A stretch of 64,000 bases of DNA from Mesostigma viride (taxonomy: Eukaryota > Streptophyta > Mesostigmatophyceae > Mesostigmatales > Mesostigmataceae), in contig RPFO01000333.1 in the NCBI GenBank assembly GCA_009746045.1, positions 329,043-393,042 of the forward strand. The letters run 5' to 3'. Below are positions 20,520-37,400 of the stretch, in pieces. The position numbers and the translations under genes were made by a program. Under the pieces are notes generated by a model. It saw nothing but the letters and a program-made list of their open reading frames with translations, had not been told where the DNA came from and ran no database searches. The stretch's first letter is position 1, and each line of letters begins with the position of its first letter.

Positions 20520-22614
20520 TGAGCGTCCAGATGCCTCGGCGCCGTTACTAGGTGAGCAACGTGAGGACACGGACCTTGAAGAGCACGCGGCTTGCGGTCC
20601 TCGCTCAGACCTGTCCTTCGAGTGCCATTAGGTGTTGAGCGAGCGGAGCCTGGCCCAGCCGCCAGGCCGATGCGGTAGTCCACATCGTCGGCGGTGTCAG
20701 GGAGCATGCTGGCACAGCAGTTACTCCCCAGCAGCAACGGAATTCCGTTCCGCGGGGACCTCAGTCCCGTCTAGCAGCCGCAGCAGCGGCGGGCGACTGG
20801 TAGCCGGCCTCAGTGGTAAAGGCTATGGTACATTTACCACTATCACCATCGCCCGTCAGCTTTGACACTAATCTCCACCCCCCCGCCGGGCCCCGCGGCC
20901 CGCGCCTCCAAGCCCAGACAGTCGGCCAGCCACCTGTCTGAATGTGCTCGGGGCGCTCGCGATGAGGGTGGTATGACTCAGTATCATCGGCAATTCGGCA
21001 TAAATCAGGTCCGACAGGCGGGGTAACACTAGGGCCACCGCCGCCCTTGCCGCGATCGTTAAGGATGTCCAAGCCGGCACTGAGGCTCGAACCCGAAAAA
21101 GTGCCGGGTAAAGTGCGCACGTGCCTGGCGCATGGCGTCCACGACAATACTGAACAGATATGGGGACAGGACACAACCTTGCCACACCCCGGCGTGAAGG
21201 GGGAATGGTGGGGAGGTGCCTTCCGCAGTCCACACCGTACTGCCTGTGAACCCTAATAAGGCCGGCGAATGGCAGCAATTGAAATGCTGGTGGCACGCTA
21301 TCCAGAGTTAGTCCATGGCCGAAAGAGCCCGGCTCCCAGAGGACCGTGTCCAAAGCCTTGATGTAGTCAACAAAAATAAAGACCAGCGGAAAACCATCAG
21401 GGCAAATGCGACGCACCTCCTCCGCCCACCAGCCGGCGCCCGACAAACACGGCCACTGATGACAGTGTTCGGCCACGACGGAACCCCATCTGAGACTCAC
21501 CCAGGTGTGGGTCCAGCGCAGCGCGGAGCCTGTGCAGCATCAATGATGCGCATGAAAACCTTCAGTGCGGCGCTCTGGAGGCAGACACCCCGATAGTTGC
21601 CGTGACCTCAGCAGCAGAACCCTTCTTGTGCAGCATGACTCGGATATGGCCGTCTGCCACTCAGCAGGCGTGGGCTCATTAGAGAGCAGAACACGGGTGC
21701 AGAACGGCAGCAGAAGCTCCCGCACCGCCAGGTCAGGGCCGGGGCTTGAGCAGCTCGGCCGAAAGGTGGTCAGCATCGACCGCCGCATTGTACCGCAAGC
21801 GAGCAAGGGCGCCGTCCAATTCCTCCAAAGTGAAGGGGTGGGCGACGTCGTTGGTGGCAAGGCAACCCTCCTTCAAGGCGGGTGACTTGGTAGTCTGCTG
21901 CCGAGGAGGGCGCCGTGGGTGGCTGGGGGGGTCCGGCAACACCAAGACGGGCAGCCCGGTCTCGGGGTGAAGCGGTGGGGGGCCGGGGGGGGGGCGCGAG
22001 CCCCACCTGTCAAGGAAATAAGTGGGCCAACCAGCGGTCAAGGCTGACAGGCGCCGCGCCGTCCCCTAGCTGGCGTGTGCTCCACCGGGGGGCGCTGCCG
22101 CCGGTCGCTGAGCCACCGGGGGGCGGGCGCCTCGAGGTGGTATATACCACATTGATCCTTGCCCTGGTTGCGAGGCTTGGCAGGCCTTGGCATCCTCGAT
22201 GCACTGGGCCGCCTAGCTGCGTCCTGAGCACGTGCGTAGCTAGGCCTCCACAAGGGCGGCCTTGAGCACCGGTTTCAGCAGTGAGTCCCGGTTACGCTTG
22301 ACGCGGTGCCAGGCGGCCAGGACATTGGGGTCCTGTCGCTATATAGAGCGGGCCGCGTCGGCTGCGGGGCATGGCCGGCAGGTGCCGGGCCGCCGGCAGC
22401 GGGGCGCGGGCCACAAAGCCCGCAACACTGGCAGCATCGGGGGCACCCTGGGCCAGCGCGTAGACGTCAGCCTGAGCCCCTAGGGCCTCCAGGTACGCCT
22501 GCTGGCACCGGTTCCGCTCGTGCTCGGGGACTTTTGCTATGCCGAAGCTTTATTGCACCCACGTTGCGCCCGCCCCATGCTGCGGAGAGAGCTCTCTGGG
22601 GCCTGCCCCCTTAG
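20520..22614 (-). pseudogene. LINE ORF2 relic: linker and reverse transcriptase
   Basis: On the minus strand, frameshifted segments read in order as an L1-clade ORF2: a linker with HERNRCQQAYLEALGAQ (about 22550-22470), the pre-RT motif FTLEELDGALARLRYNAAVDADHLSAELL (about 21840-21755), PTPAEWQTAI (about 21660), an RT motif FVDYIKALDTVLW (about 21370-21330), a block matching GVWQGCVLSP...FS at about 21180, and IADDTES (about 21000, the YADD-type catalytic box). The many shifts and stops mark it as dead. The linker and pre-RT parts repeat those at 29.3-30.2 kb. I did not find a clear 3' end before it meets the tail of the plus-strand element. Confidence 0.65.
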
Positions 22615-22659
22615 GGCAGTGAGAGAACCTTGGCCAGGTGCCCTCTCGGCCTCCTTCTC

Positions 22660-24182
22660 GTTGTGTATAGGGGTTGAAGGTGAACTTTAATCAATTAGTC
22701 TCGTGTCCCCGTTGAAGGATCCTTTATTGGTACCCACATGACACAGTCTACGTGATAGTTGATAACGTCCAGAAAGAAGATGGTGGGCATGAGAGCAAGC
22801 AACGTACCATTGAAGGGTGTCTTCACGTTCGCTGAGGAATTTCCAACTCAAATCAACTAATCAAGCAGCCAATCGAGCCTGGAGCTATCCAAGTGACAAG
22901 AACTCGAGGTATAAAAAGCCTTTTAAGTTGATCTGTCAGAAGGAAGATGTCAGTTTTCCTTGTAACACATATAACAAATAAGAGTAAAAGCTGCGTTTTG
23001 GTTAGAGTCTTACTTGACAGGAAATTAAACTCGGCAGCCGGATACCAAAAACACACACATAAGAAATCACCGTCATCTAAAACAAAACAAGCAGGACAAA
23101 TCGTATTATACACAGCTGACGCACAGCATCCCCCATTCATACCCCATCATTCAACCGTTCACAAAAGAATGGCCAAAGCGTAGAACCATACCCACCGCTT
23201 TGGCCCAAGCAAGGCAAGGATCCGTGAGCTGGTCTCACCAGCATTGCGACCATGCGGCTGACAAGCCCAGGGGAACCGAATACATGCACCTAAAAAACTT
23301 AATAAATACCAAAAAACTCCTTTTGTCATTCCAGTCGTAAGTATTTTGCCGTAATAACTTAAAACGGAGATTGGCTTCTTGACAATGACATCGTTCTGCG
23401 CCCGTCGAACATTCGGTCCTTGTCTGCAAGGTTTCACGGACAGGGGGGGCAACGCAGCCGCTTCATTGATAAGTTGTTGGCGATGGGAAGGAGATGTGAC
23501 CAACCTTGGCCCATGGTTTTGTCAGGCACAAGTGCAGTGATTACAAGAGCACCCGCAAAGCATGGCCATCCTGGCCAACAAACTCTAGGGCAAGGCCACA
23601 ACAGCAGAGGGCATGCCTGGTACAGCGAGCTGGCTTAGCCAAGAAGGTATAGGGAGCCTTGCTAGCCCCCTGGGCAGGACTTCACAAAACTCGTGACTGG
23701 CGAGCTGTCACTGCGTGAGATCCCGATAAACCGGATGCCACGGTATATCCGCGGCCCACTACTGTGGCTGTGGCCATGGAACGCTGCCGCCCCTCCCCAG
23801 CCATAGCACCATGCAAACAGCTACATGTCAAACATACACCCCTGAGAGTACAGCCGGTGTGAACGCATGCACAGCAGGTACCCACAGAAACCATGCGACA
23901 AACTATCCCACGAGCACGACAGCACATCCACTTGCGGCAACCACTCCCAGCCCAGACGCTCAAGTATCCGTGCAAAGAAAGGCATCACCCCGTCTGCACT
24001 GCCTGGGCCTACAGTCCCTCCACCGCCTATCCTCCAGCATTTCTTCCCTAGAAGATGCTCATGAGCCACATCACCTCGTTTATCTACCCCACGCGCCAAG
24101 GCCAGGTGTCCCACCCATCATCGCGCGGCCCCTCTCCCCAACGCTACCCCAATCAATTAATAAGCTACCACACACAGCGAGA
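22660..24182. other. Intergenic, nothing recognised
   Basis: This is the region downstream of the minus-strand gene ending at 24183. No coding signal, RNA gene or family member was recognised. It probably holds that gene's 3'UTR. Confidence 0.4.
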
Positions 24183-28138
<3,956 letters not shown>

Positions 28139-29285
28139 CTGTGCGGTGGACAACCAAGAGAAACGGCAAACCTGACAAGAGCGCGTTGGAAACCATTCAG
28201 GTGTGCAAGAGGCGGAAGAGCTCGACATCGGCAGCAAGGATATTAATTGGTTCGAACACTGTGGGTAATGCTATCATAACTGCGGAGTATGCAGAGTGAT
28301 GGCAAAACAACCTGCCCCCGACGCTTCATAGGACTCGTACTCTTTGATCGTCCCAGGTTTTGAGAAGACTGTGTGTAAATGGACGATATCTGCCTACCGC
28401 GCCTCTCGGCAGTAGTGGCCATTTTCTATCAGGTTCACAGAAAGAGTAAAAAATCCTGTTACAATCGGCGACAGTGCATATCCGTCTAAACAGTGAATTG
28501 GCCCATTACGCTCGCATTTACCAACCACAAATTGCTCAAGCAAGGGCCCAACCTAGCAGACCCAAAACATTTGTATCAAAACTGTCACGCCCACTTTCCC
28601 TATGCCTTGCCAAAATTGCCAAAATTGACCCCACCCAAACACGAATCCTCAATCCTGGCCTATTTGAGCTCGGAAATAGCGGACACCATAAAATTCCTCG
28701 GAACTCGCAACCACCATGCACGCACGGAATCTACAGTACTGCCCTATAGATTACCGATATCGGCCACTAAAGATTCTCTGCTGCCCTGGACCACCATTCC
28801 CGCCTAAGCTAGTCTACAGGTTATGTATGTTGCGATGGCTACGTGTCGGTTATAGGCTAGCTAGGCAAAACACATTAGCGTTAGTCCAGGGGGGGGGAAG
28901 AACAAAAGTTTTTGGAACATACGCCGAAAAGTTTTGGGAAGCCTAAACCAACCAACCAACCCTTGCGCGGCGCCGGCGATGTAAAGCCTGAACTAAAGCT
29001 ACTAGTTTTCTACTACTAGATTCTGCATTTATTTGTACTAGTTCTACTAGAAAATACGATGTTTCTACTACTGATTACTATCTTTTACTGCCTATTTTTT
29101 CCAATGCCATCCTAGGTGGTCCTCATGTACTAAAAATGTAGTAATTAGCCAATGTGGCCGGTGACACATTATTATGACTGAATTAAAATTATGATGACTG
29201 AACCGCTTGCCGTGTGAACGGCCGGAATGGCTCCATCAGATCATGGGCAGGGTGTGCACTCGTGCATGTCGGGTATTTGATATCG
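28139..29285. other. Intergenic, no gene recognised
   Basis: Upstream of the minus-strand gene. The part from about 28980 to 29160 is AT-rich with repeated CTACTAG/TTCTACTA motifs. The missing first exon(s) of that gene may lie here; none could be fixed. Confidence 0.4.
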
Positions 29286-31251
29286 ATATTCAATACTCAG
29301 CAGGCGGAGGCTCCGCGTCAGAGATCAGGACACGGTTGCAGAACGCCAGCAGAAGATCCCTCACCGCCGGGTCAGGGGTCTTCAGCAGCTCAGCAGAAAG
29401 GTGGTCGGCACCGACCGCCGCGTCGTACCGCAGGCGAGCAAGGGCGCCGTCCAATTCTTTCAAAGTCATGAAGGGGTGGACGACGTCGTTGGTAGCAAGG
29501 CAGCCCTCATGCAAGGCGGGGACTTCGGGTAGTCCGCGGCCGAGGCCGGGGGGCGCCGGCGGCGGCGGGGGTCGGCCTGCAACCCCGAGACGGGCGGCCG
29601 TCTCGGGGTGAAGCGGCGGGGGGGGGGCGCGAGCCCCACCTGTCAAGGAAACATTGGGGGCCAACCAGCGGTCAAGGCTCACCGGCGTCGTGCCGTGATC
29701 CCCAGTGTGCTCCATGCACCGGGGTGCGCTGCCGCCGGCCGCCGAGCCGGTCGAGGTGGTACCACATGTCCTTGCCCTTGTTGTGAGCTTGGCAGGCCTT
29801 GGCATCTGCGATGCACTGCCAGGGCCGCCTCTGCGTCCAGAGCGTGCTCGTAGGCCTCCACGAGGGCGGCCGGTTTCTGCAGCGGGTCCCGGTAACTTAC
29901 GCTTGAGGCGGTGCCAGGCGGCCAATGACCTTGGGGTCCTGGCGGTTGAGCAGGCCGGGGCGGCGGCGGGGCATGACCGGCAGGTGCCGGGCCGCCAGCA
30001 ACGGGGCACGGGCCGCAAAGCCCGCAAAAATGGCGGCGTTGGGAGCACCCTTGTCCAGCTCGTCGACGTCCGCCAGGGCGTCCAGGGCCGACAGGTACTC
30101 CAGTCGCGGCACCGGTTCCGCTCGGCGCTCGTGCTCGGCGTCCGCCCAGTCCTCAGGATCTCCACGGACCGGGCGTAGGGCAGACCAGTCAGGGCGGGCC
30201 ACTGGCGGGCGCGGCGCTCGGGGACATGGAGCCGGAGCCGAATGGTCGCGCGCACCAACCGGTGGTCAGAGCACACCGTGGGCGTGTCAAACACTCGGGT
30301 GTCCAGAACCGAGGTGCATGTGCACACCTGGGCTGCCGTACCACCACGTAGTCCAGACATGCAGGCCAGACGGCCGTTAGGGCCCCGAAAAGTGACCCAA
30401 GTCCTGTGAGGGACGTTGGAAGTGGCAGTTCAACAGCAACCAATGTCCCGCTATCCCGCAAGAAGGCAGAAAACAGGGGAGTGTTGTCGTTAGCAGCCGT
30501 GCTGGCAGGCGCAAAGCGACTGCCAGCAGTGCCCACGGGGAGCGTGGCGTTGGCGTTGAGTAGCATAACCAAAAAGTGGCGGGCCGGGGTGGCCCCCTCA
30601 AGGCTATGCAAGTCCTCGAAAAACTTCTGGCGTTCCGACTCAGGTAGACCACTATGGGGTGCGTAGCCCACCCCGACCGTGACTGGTGGTGTTTAGACCA
30701 CCCCTAGCTCGACTGAGGTGAAATGTTCCACCATATAAGGTGGGGGGTGGTGAGAAACTGAAGCGTGCTGAGGTTATAGCAACTGCCAGCGGCGTGCACA
30801 ACACTGAGGCCAACAACACCACCTTGGCCTGGCGCCCCACCGCCAGCGAAGTAGAAAAGCCAACCGCCTGCAAGGCGGTTAGTGCTCACCGTGCCAAATG
30901 GCACCCGGTGCGATAGTGCTCCTGCACGCCTAGAATAGATACACAATGTGCAATGCAAAAGGCGACGAGCTCCTAGCTCTACCCGGAAGCTATGGTCGTC
31001 ATCTGCTAGTGCAATGTGCGTGCGTTGAAGGTGGCAAGGGCCAAGGATGCCTGCTGGCCCAACAGGGGAGAACGGCGACGGGTGATGGGGGTGGATGCAG
31101 CGGGAGGTGGGGGCGGGGTGGAAACGGAGGGAATAGTGCTTTTCATCGCATTGGTTTTGTTCTGCAAGCGTAGGATGCGAGCCTGCCGCTTGCTCGGGGT
31201 ATTCGGGGGTGGGGCTGATTGCACAACGCCGAGGCGTAGGTAATCTAGCAC
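29286..31251 (-). pseudogene. LINE ORF2 relic: endonuclease half and pre-RT linker
   Basis: Minus-strand segments read in order as the AP-like endonuclease of an L1-clade ORF2: LALATFNARTLH (about 31040-31006, the strand with the metal-binding Asn), LFYFAGGGAPGQGGVVGLSV (about 30850), VGYAPHSGLPESERQKFFEDL (about 30670-30605), LDYVVV near 30350, and SDHRLVRATIRLRL (about 30270, with the catalytic His). The linker follows, then LKELDGALARLRYDAAVGADH. The match to ORF2 stops abruptly at about 29286, just where the RT should begin, so the 3' part is deleted or displaced. Frameshifts are present. Confidence 0.7.
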
Positions 31252-31602
31252 GCGTTGGGTTTTTTTACGAATCTGACAGTTGCATGACAGATGAAGTTGT
31301 AGCCCGAAATACCGGCACCACCATGGCTTTCACCCGACGGCTAGGTCGAGGCATGGTAGTGGAACAGGGGACTGGCTGGTTAGAGGCTGTCCCCGGATCG
31401 CGCCATGCGTCCAGGAATAGTTTTCTCACTTAGCACAGATCAGTTGCTGGCCGACCTGTAGTGGTCCCAGCCCAGTTTGAACACTGCCATTTCCTCCAGT
31501 CCCTCTCTCTTGCTTGGACTGCTATGCAGGACAATAAGAGATTGCAGACCATGCTCCAGGCCCACATGCCAGCCCCTTTGCCAAGGGCTCCGTCCGGCGA
31601 AC

Positions 31603-33890
31603 GAAAATGGCTGACGGCGCTGGTATGGCTGACGGCAGAGCTCAGATCTTTTGCGTCTGAGACCCAAATTCGGTCCGAGATCACTTGCATTCGATCCGCC
31701 TTTATAACACGCACTCGCCAGTATAATCGGTTAGGGCTGAAACGCAGTATCGACAAAGTTTATATAATACGCACGTGACAAGCCGGCAGCTATGACGACC
31801 CCAACAGCAAAACGAGGTTTGGAACAGGAGCTTTCCGACTCCCATCCCAACCCACTCGCCATGATTCGTCCTAAGTTCCCAGTCGTCTGGGCCCGCCAAC
31901 CCACCGCCAGCAAAACCATCGCCAAGCGCGGCTCGCCAAAGCCCAAGAAACAATGCTACGTACGACAAATGCAAATGGCGAGAGTACCTAGACACCGCAA
32001 GCTTTTCTTTCCGCGGCTTGCTGCGCCTGACCGACGCAGAATACCCGAGATAGTGCATTTCTACGCACAGGAACACAAGCTCCCGGTGAGCCCGATGGGC
32101 CCATCCCCGCCAACAAAGTGGAGGAGTTCCTCGCCCTGCCAGAATTCAACCAGTGACCGCCTCGCCATCCTTTGATCAGCTTCTTCAAGCTAACTGGCGA
32201 CGACCTCGTCGCTAAGCTCCGCAACCGGCCGGGCAGCCCGGCCTACGCAGCCAGTGAGCCACATCTGCTCCCTTGATCCCTCTGCGCAAGGATGACATCC
32301 GAGCATGCAGCAGGCGCCGGAGGAGCATGTGGCCTGGCCGTTGGCCGAGAACTGTTGTGACCTCGCTGAACACGACGCTCCACACGTACGGTGGAGGCCC
32401 GGGTCTCCAATGTGGAAACCAAGGTACGTCGTCCACAAGCGCTGCAACCTCAGCTCACGTACGGCGCTGCACACCGCGGCGCAGCCATCTGAGACGCACG
32501 CTGCACTTGTCTCTCGCCTTAATTAACCAGGTGGAGGGCAAGTGCAAGAGGTTGCACGACCTCACCTGGACGCTGGACGACGACCTGACCCCCGCTCAGC
32601 AGCAGCCAGCGACGCGACCTGAGGCCTGAATACCTCCGCCACAAGCAGGACCCCCAGAAGCCCAAGGTGTACTGGAGGGGCGGGGACCTGATGATCAACC
32701 ACAAGATTTGGTCGCCCCCTGCGGGCTAGAATAGCCCTAGCTTGAATAATTGGTAGTCACTGCCGCTATGGCAGCCATGCCTAGACTGTTTGCCCAGCCT
32801 AGCCGGCCATCATACCTAGTCAGGTGCCCCGCTAACGCACGGTACACAACCAGCCATAGCTATGGCTAGCCTTAGCTTACGACCTTTGTACAGCCATGCT
32901 ACGTCCTGGCTATGATCAGATTACTTGCCGGCCCACGCTCCTTGTTATGATATCAAGGAGACAACCAGCGCAGGCCAGAAATCGGGGGAATCCGGACCAT
33001 GGTAGCTCGAGCCTGCCGTTATCTTGTCCGCGTTTTCGAGTCGTTCAGGATGATGAATATGAATGGAGATGGAAATGTGGAGCCTTGTGCATTGAAATTA
33101 TCAAGGAGACAACCAGCGCAGGCCAGAAATCGGGAGAATCCGGACCATGGTAGCTCGAGCCTGCCGTTATCTTGTCCGCGTCAGTGTTCGAGTCGTTCAG
33201 GATGATGAAGATGAATGGTGATGGAAATGTGTATCCTCGTGCATTGAAATTATTGCTGGCTTACGTGTAGAGCGACTAGATGACCTAGACGGTGGGGCCG
33301 GAAACAGCATGCTAATTGATCAGGGCGTACGTGTGTTTCGAGCCTAACTGGCCGGGAGTGTCTAGTCAGTGGTGAGCACCATTGCTGCGATCGCTCTCCC
33401 ACCATTTACGAGGAAATACCCGCAAATGGAAAACCACTGAAATGGTCTAGCTAGTCAGTCATCACGTTAGCCAATTGCCATGATTCCAAACGTCCAACAA
33501 CTGCACACGGTGCAAAGGCAAAAATCCGGAGGACAGCGCTTTCAAATGTGCGGCGGGAACCAAAAGCCCGCGCATGTTCTAAAACATCGTGTTGCTGCAG
33601 CGACGCGACGATGTGGACAACGAATCCAGTGCCAAGCTCGGAACGGCCGCAAAGGAGATCTGGCATCACAGGGTTCAGATGTGCGGAGATATGCTCACAT
33701 GGGCCTCATATTGCACCCACAGAACTTGCCGGATCGTCTATCGTGTCTGATTGCTGCTGTGGCATGCCTCAGGCATGAAGGAGAAAGGGGGTCTCTGCCC
33801 TTTCTTCAGGACTGTTGTGCACACACAGGAATTAAAAGCACTCTGGTGCTCCGTGACTCCCCAACGGGAGCACGAGTTTAATTAATTAAA
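31603..33890 (+). mobile_element. ORF1-only L1-like element, copy 2, interrupted by family X
   Basis: It has the same 5' start and 5'UTR as the copy at 18535, the same MTT-AKRGLE start (31792), a degraded ORF1 ending in VYWRGGDLMINHKIW (about 32730), the same 3'UTR, a hairpin at 33852-33874 and a TTAA-type tail to about 33890. ORF1 is more decayed here: its central coiled-coil and RRM part is largely deleted near 32540. The 3'UTR is split by an insertion at 32954-33687. Confidence 0.75.
32949..33692 (-). mobile_element. Family X retroelement inserted in the ORF1-only copy 2
   Basis: The empty site is preserved in copy 1 (ATGATAT|GCTCAC near 20285). The insert 32954-33687 is flanked by GATAT duplications. 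Sense is minus, ending ...GGTTGTCTCCTTG. Its last 148 bp are tandemly duplicated (32954-33100 and 33101 onward). It shares about 450 bp with the copy at 51350-51796 and then extends a further 115 bp at its 5' side. No coding frame was recognised. Confidence 0.7.
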
Positions 33891-33892
33891 TA

Positions 33893-34100
33893 ATTTGGCA
33901 AGCCCCCTCCCACCAAGAGGAAGGGGCGCTTTTCTGAGTAGAGTAGTTAGGATTTTGTTAGCCTAGATTTGATTATATAGCTAGAGTTAGCTTAGCTTGT
34001 TTTCGCGGCCGGCTCTGCTCACCCCCACCCACCAGCAATGGAATACGTGCTACATGATCTCCCAACGGAGTCATGTAATAATTTAATTTAATTTTTAAAT
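33893..34100 (+). mobile_element. LINE family C, 3' end fragment
   Basis: 3'UTR fragment with a hairpin at 34053-34075 (CATGA-t-CTCC, CAAC, GGAG-TCATG) and a tail of AATTT-type units. A related fragment lies on the minus strand at 53247-53420. Confidence 0.65.
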
Positions 34101-34493
34101 CATGTGCGTTGTGATCTGGCACCGTACTTTGAATGATGCCACTTACACAAACTAAGAAGTACAGCAGCAGTGCCCTAGAAATGCATACATGTAACACACA
34201 TGCGCTGGTTGTCTCATTGACATGCACGTCTAAGAAGTTAACCTTGACAATTTATAACACGATTTCTCTCTGCTTATGCAGAGGGATTGATACATTTCAG
34301 TAGGGTTCCTGCAACAATAGCGGCCTTGGCACCGTTTGACCCGAGGCATGACTGGTCAGTCCTGTTGATTACGTGCATGACTAGAATAAGGTTTCATTCC
34401 TGACCAGGCTTCTCGTTTCACAGCTGTAAGGGCCTTGCTGTTGCTTGACTGATCCGTATGCTCATGCCTGTCGGACAGGAACGTCGTCATTCA
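34101..34493. other. Downstream flank of the WNK gene
   Basis: No repeat family or gene recognised; this is presumably 3'UTR and intergenic DNA. No clear poly(A) signal was identified. Confidence 0.4.
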
Positions 34494-37400
34494 TCAATGT
34501 ATCGACGTTGCAGGGGATGGCCCTGGGGCTTGTGTCAAGCCAGGGCCCAGCCCGCTGCTCTGGTGGTGGGTACCCACACAACCGGGGCCTTGCGCAGCCG
34601 AAGTGGACATGTGGGGCACCATGCCTGTGCCATGTGCAACACCGTTCTTCACGGGAAGCTTTTTAACAATGCCTGCGGCGGATATGTGGGAGGCACCGAG
34701 ACCCAGGGAGGCGGTGGCGTGGCCCAGTCCCTGCAGCGCCTGCTGCTCCAGCATCATCATGCGGCTCTTCATCTTGTTGTCCGGGAGCACCTCAGGGGCG
34801 GCCGTGCCGGACTCCGACTGCGGGGAGCTGGTCTCCGCCAGGTGGTGGGCATGGCCCGCCAGGTGGCTGGGGCCCAGGGAGCCCCCGTACCCTCCATAGC
34901 TTGACAGGGAGGGCAGCGAGGGGCTCCCGTGCAGTGGGCGACCAGTGGGCCCATTGCCCATCACGCCCACGTGCACCTGCCCAAACGTGCCTCGTGCAGC
35001 GTGCTGCGGGAGGGCGTGCCCCCCCAACGAGGCGTTGAGGGAGCCATGCCACGGGCCACCCGCATGGCCGGCGGCAGCACCGGGGCCACCTGACGATGCC
35101 AAGTCGTGTGGGCCTGCGGGCGCCGCCGCATTGCCCGCTGCCCCGTAGAGGGTGGGCGTGCCCGAGCGGATGGGGGGCCCATGGGGGCCGTTACTGTACA
35201 GGGGCGCACCCGGCATGGGCATAGCCAGGTGGGGCGATGACACAGAGAGGCTGCCGTGGTGTGTGTGGCCGTGGACGCCGCTGCCCGCCGACACGCTGCT
35301 GTGGGTGGGGCTGATCGACCGGCTGGGCCCGCCCCCCAGGGCGCTAAACAAGCCATCGCGCGCGTGCATGCTGCCGTCCTCGCTGTCTACTTGCGAACGC
35401 GGGGAGCTCTGCTGCGACCGCTGCGTCCCCTGCTGCAGCGAGGACGAGGGAGGCCCCAGCTGCGACGTCTGCACGGGGGCCAGCGATGTGCTCACGTGCA
35501 TGCGCAGTGGCGCTGGTCGCGGCGCCGCAGGCCCGTGCAGGTTTGCGTAGTGGCTCGCCACACTGTTGAGGTCAAAGCTGCCCGCGTTGAGAACGAAGGG
35601 TTCGCGCGCCTGCGTGCCCAGCGCGGAGCAACTGGTACGCGCGGGAGGGCTGTTCTCTCGACTGCCCTCGCGGCTGCATGCAGACATGCTCGCAGTCAGG
35701 ATGCGGTTGGGGGGCAGCGGTGGTTGCGACGACCAGGGAGGGCCCGCTGCCGCCGCCGCCGCCGCCGTTGTTGTCATCGTCGCCGCGCCACCCGCGGTCT
35801 GGGCAGGAGGCGTGCTGGCATCCGCTCCCCCTGACGCAGAGGCAGACTGCACAGTGGCACCGGGAGCCTGAGCTGCCGTAGACACAGGCGGGGTAGCAGC
35901 CGCTGCGGGCGCCCCTGCTGCCGCGGTGGCGGCGGCTGGTGCTGCTGCTGTGGCAGAAGGGGATGACGTAGATGAAGTCGCGGGCGGGTGCGGGGCCGTG
36001 CCGCTACTGGCAGACGCAGGTTCCGCAACCGTGCCTGCGTGGCTGCTGGCTGTGGGTGTCTTTGGTGGCCGCGCTGCCGACGCGTTCAAAGATGGAGCAG
36101 ATAATGATAATGCTGATGGCGCCGTGCTACCCCCCGTGACTGCCATCACTGACCCCACCGCTGCCCCTGCCGCCATCCCTGCCACCACCCCTGCCGCCGG
36201 CGTGGGTGGTGCTGCTGCGGCCGCCTCTGCTGCGGCCACTTGCTCGATCCACCGCCGCCTCCGCTCCTCCCTCCTCTCCTTCTGCCGCAGCTTGACGTGC
36301 GCCATCACGCTCTCATGCCGCTTGCGCATCTCCTCCCGTTCCTCGGCCTGCAGGCGCAGCAACATGGCCACCTCCCGCCGGTCCTCCGCCGCCACCTCCT
36401 CGTCGTCCTCCTCGTCATCGCCCCCGTCCACCCCGTCCGCGCGCCAGTCGTAGCCATCGGCGCCCTCTGTGGCCTCAAAATTGAATGTGGATGGCGGCAG
36501 GTGGCTGCTGGTTAGCACACCCAGCCCGCCATCCCCCGCGGTCGGCAGCTCGTCGTCCGCGCAGCTGGCCTCTGGTGACGGCGCGCGGTAGTAGGTGGCC
36601 GGCGGGATGAGCACCGATATGTCCGGGTACCGCTTGACGGGTGTGGGGGAGACGACAGAGGGGGGCTGTGAGGGGGGTGGCTGCGCCATCTCCCCGCCCC
36701 CGCCCCCGCCCCCGCCCCCAAGCCCCATGCCCCAAGGCCGTGCACTAGTTCCGTCATCTGATCCAGACCGTTGGCCCAGCAGGTGGATGATGCGGCTAGG
36801 CACGGGGGCAGGCAGCGAGGAGACACCAAACGCGTTGCTGCCGCCCGCCACCACAACCCCATCCGTTGGGGGCGGCGCAGTGCTGGGCCGTTCCAGGTGG
36901 CTCCCCAACCGCTCCAATTCCCGCAGGTGGGCATCCGCGCTGGGTAACCGCGCATCATCCAGGCAGTAGCCGGGCATGCCGCCACTTGGCGCGCACGAGC
37001 CGATCGATGAGGTGGAGGCCTCCAGGCTGTCGGCGGCGGCCTGCATGGTGGCGGCCCATGCGGCGGCATCCGCGCTCATCTGGAAGGACTTGATCCGAGG
37101 TATCTTGTTGCGGCGCTGCTTGGGGGGCGCCGCCTCGCTGCCCTCCCCCCCCACGCCCACGGCCCGCAGCATGCCGGCCCCATTGGATGTGGCGCGGTGG
37201 AGGGGGGGCAGCTCCGCATCCTCCCCCCCCCCGCTCTTGCTGGTCGGCATGGTGGCGGAGTGGGCCAGCACATGCGCACGGTCATGGGCCAGCAGGTTGG
37301 GTGGCGCGAAGGCATCCCCACTGCGCACACTGCCCCCCACCAGCGCGGCGCTCGGCTCCTCCGGCAGCAGCGCCCCCTCGGCGGACGCGTGCAGGGACGA

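Noticed and set aside
32949-33692. Helitron ending in TC at an A|T site
   Set aside because: Several copies do show A|TC at the constant end, but the other end varies between copies and matching target duplications of 5-13 bp flank the insertions. Helitrons make no duplications.
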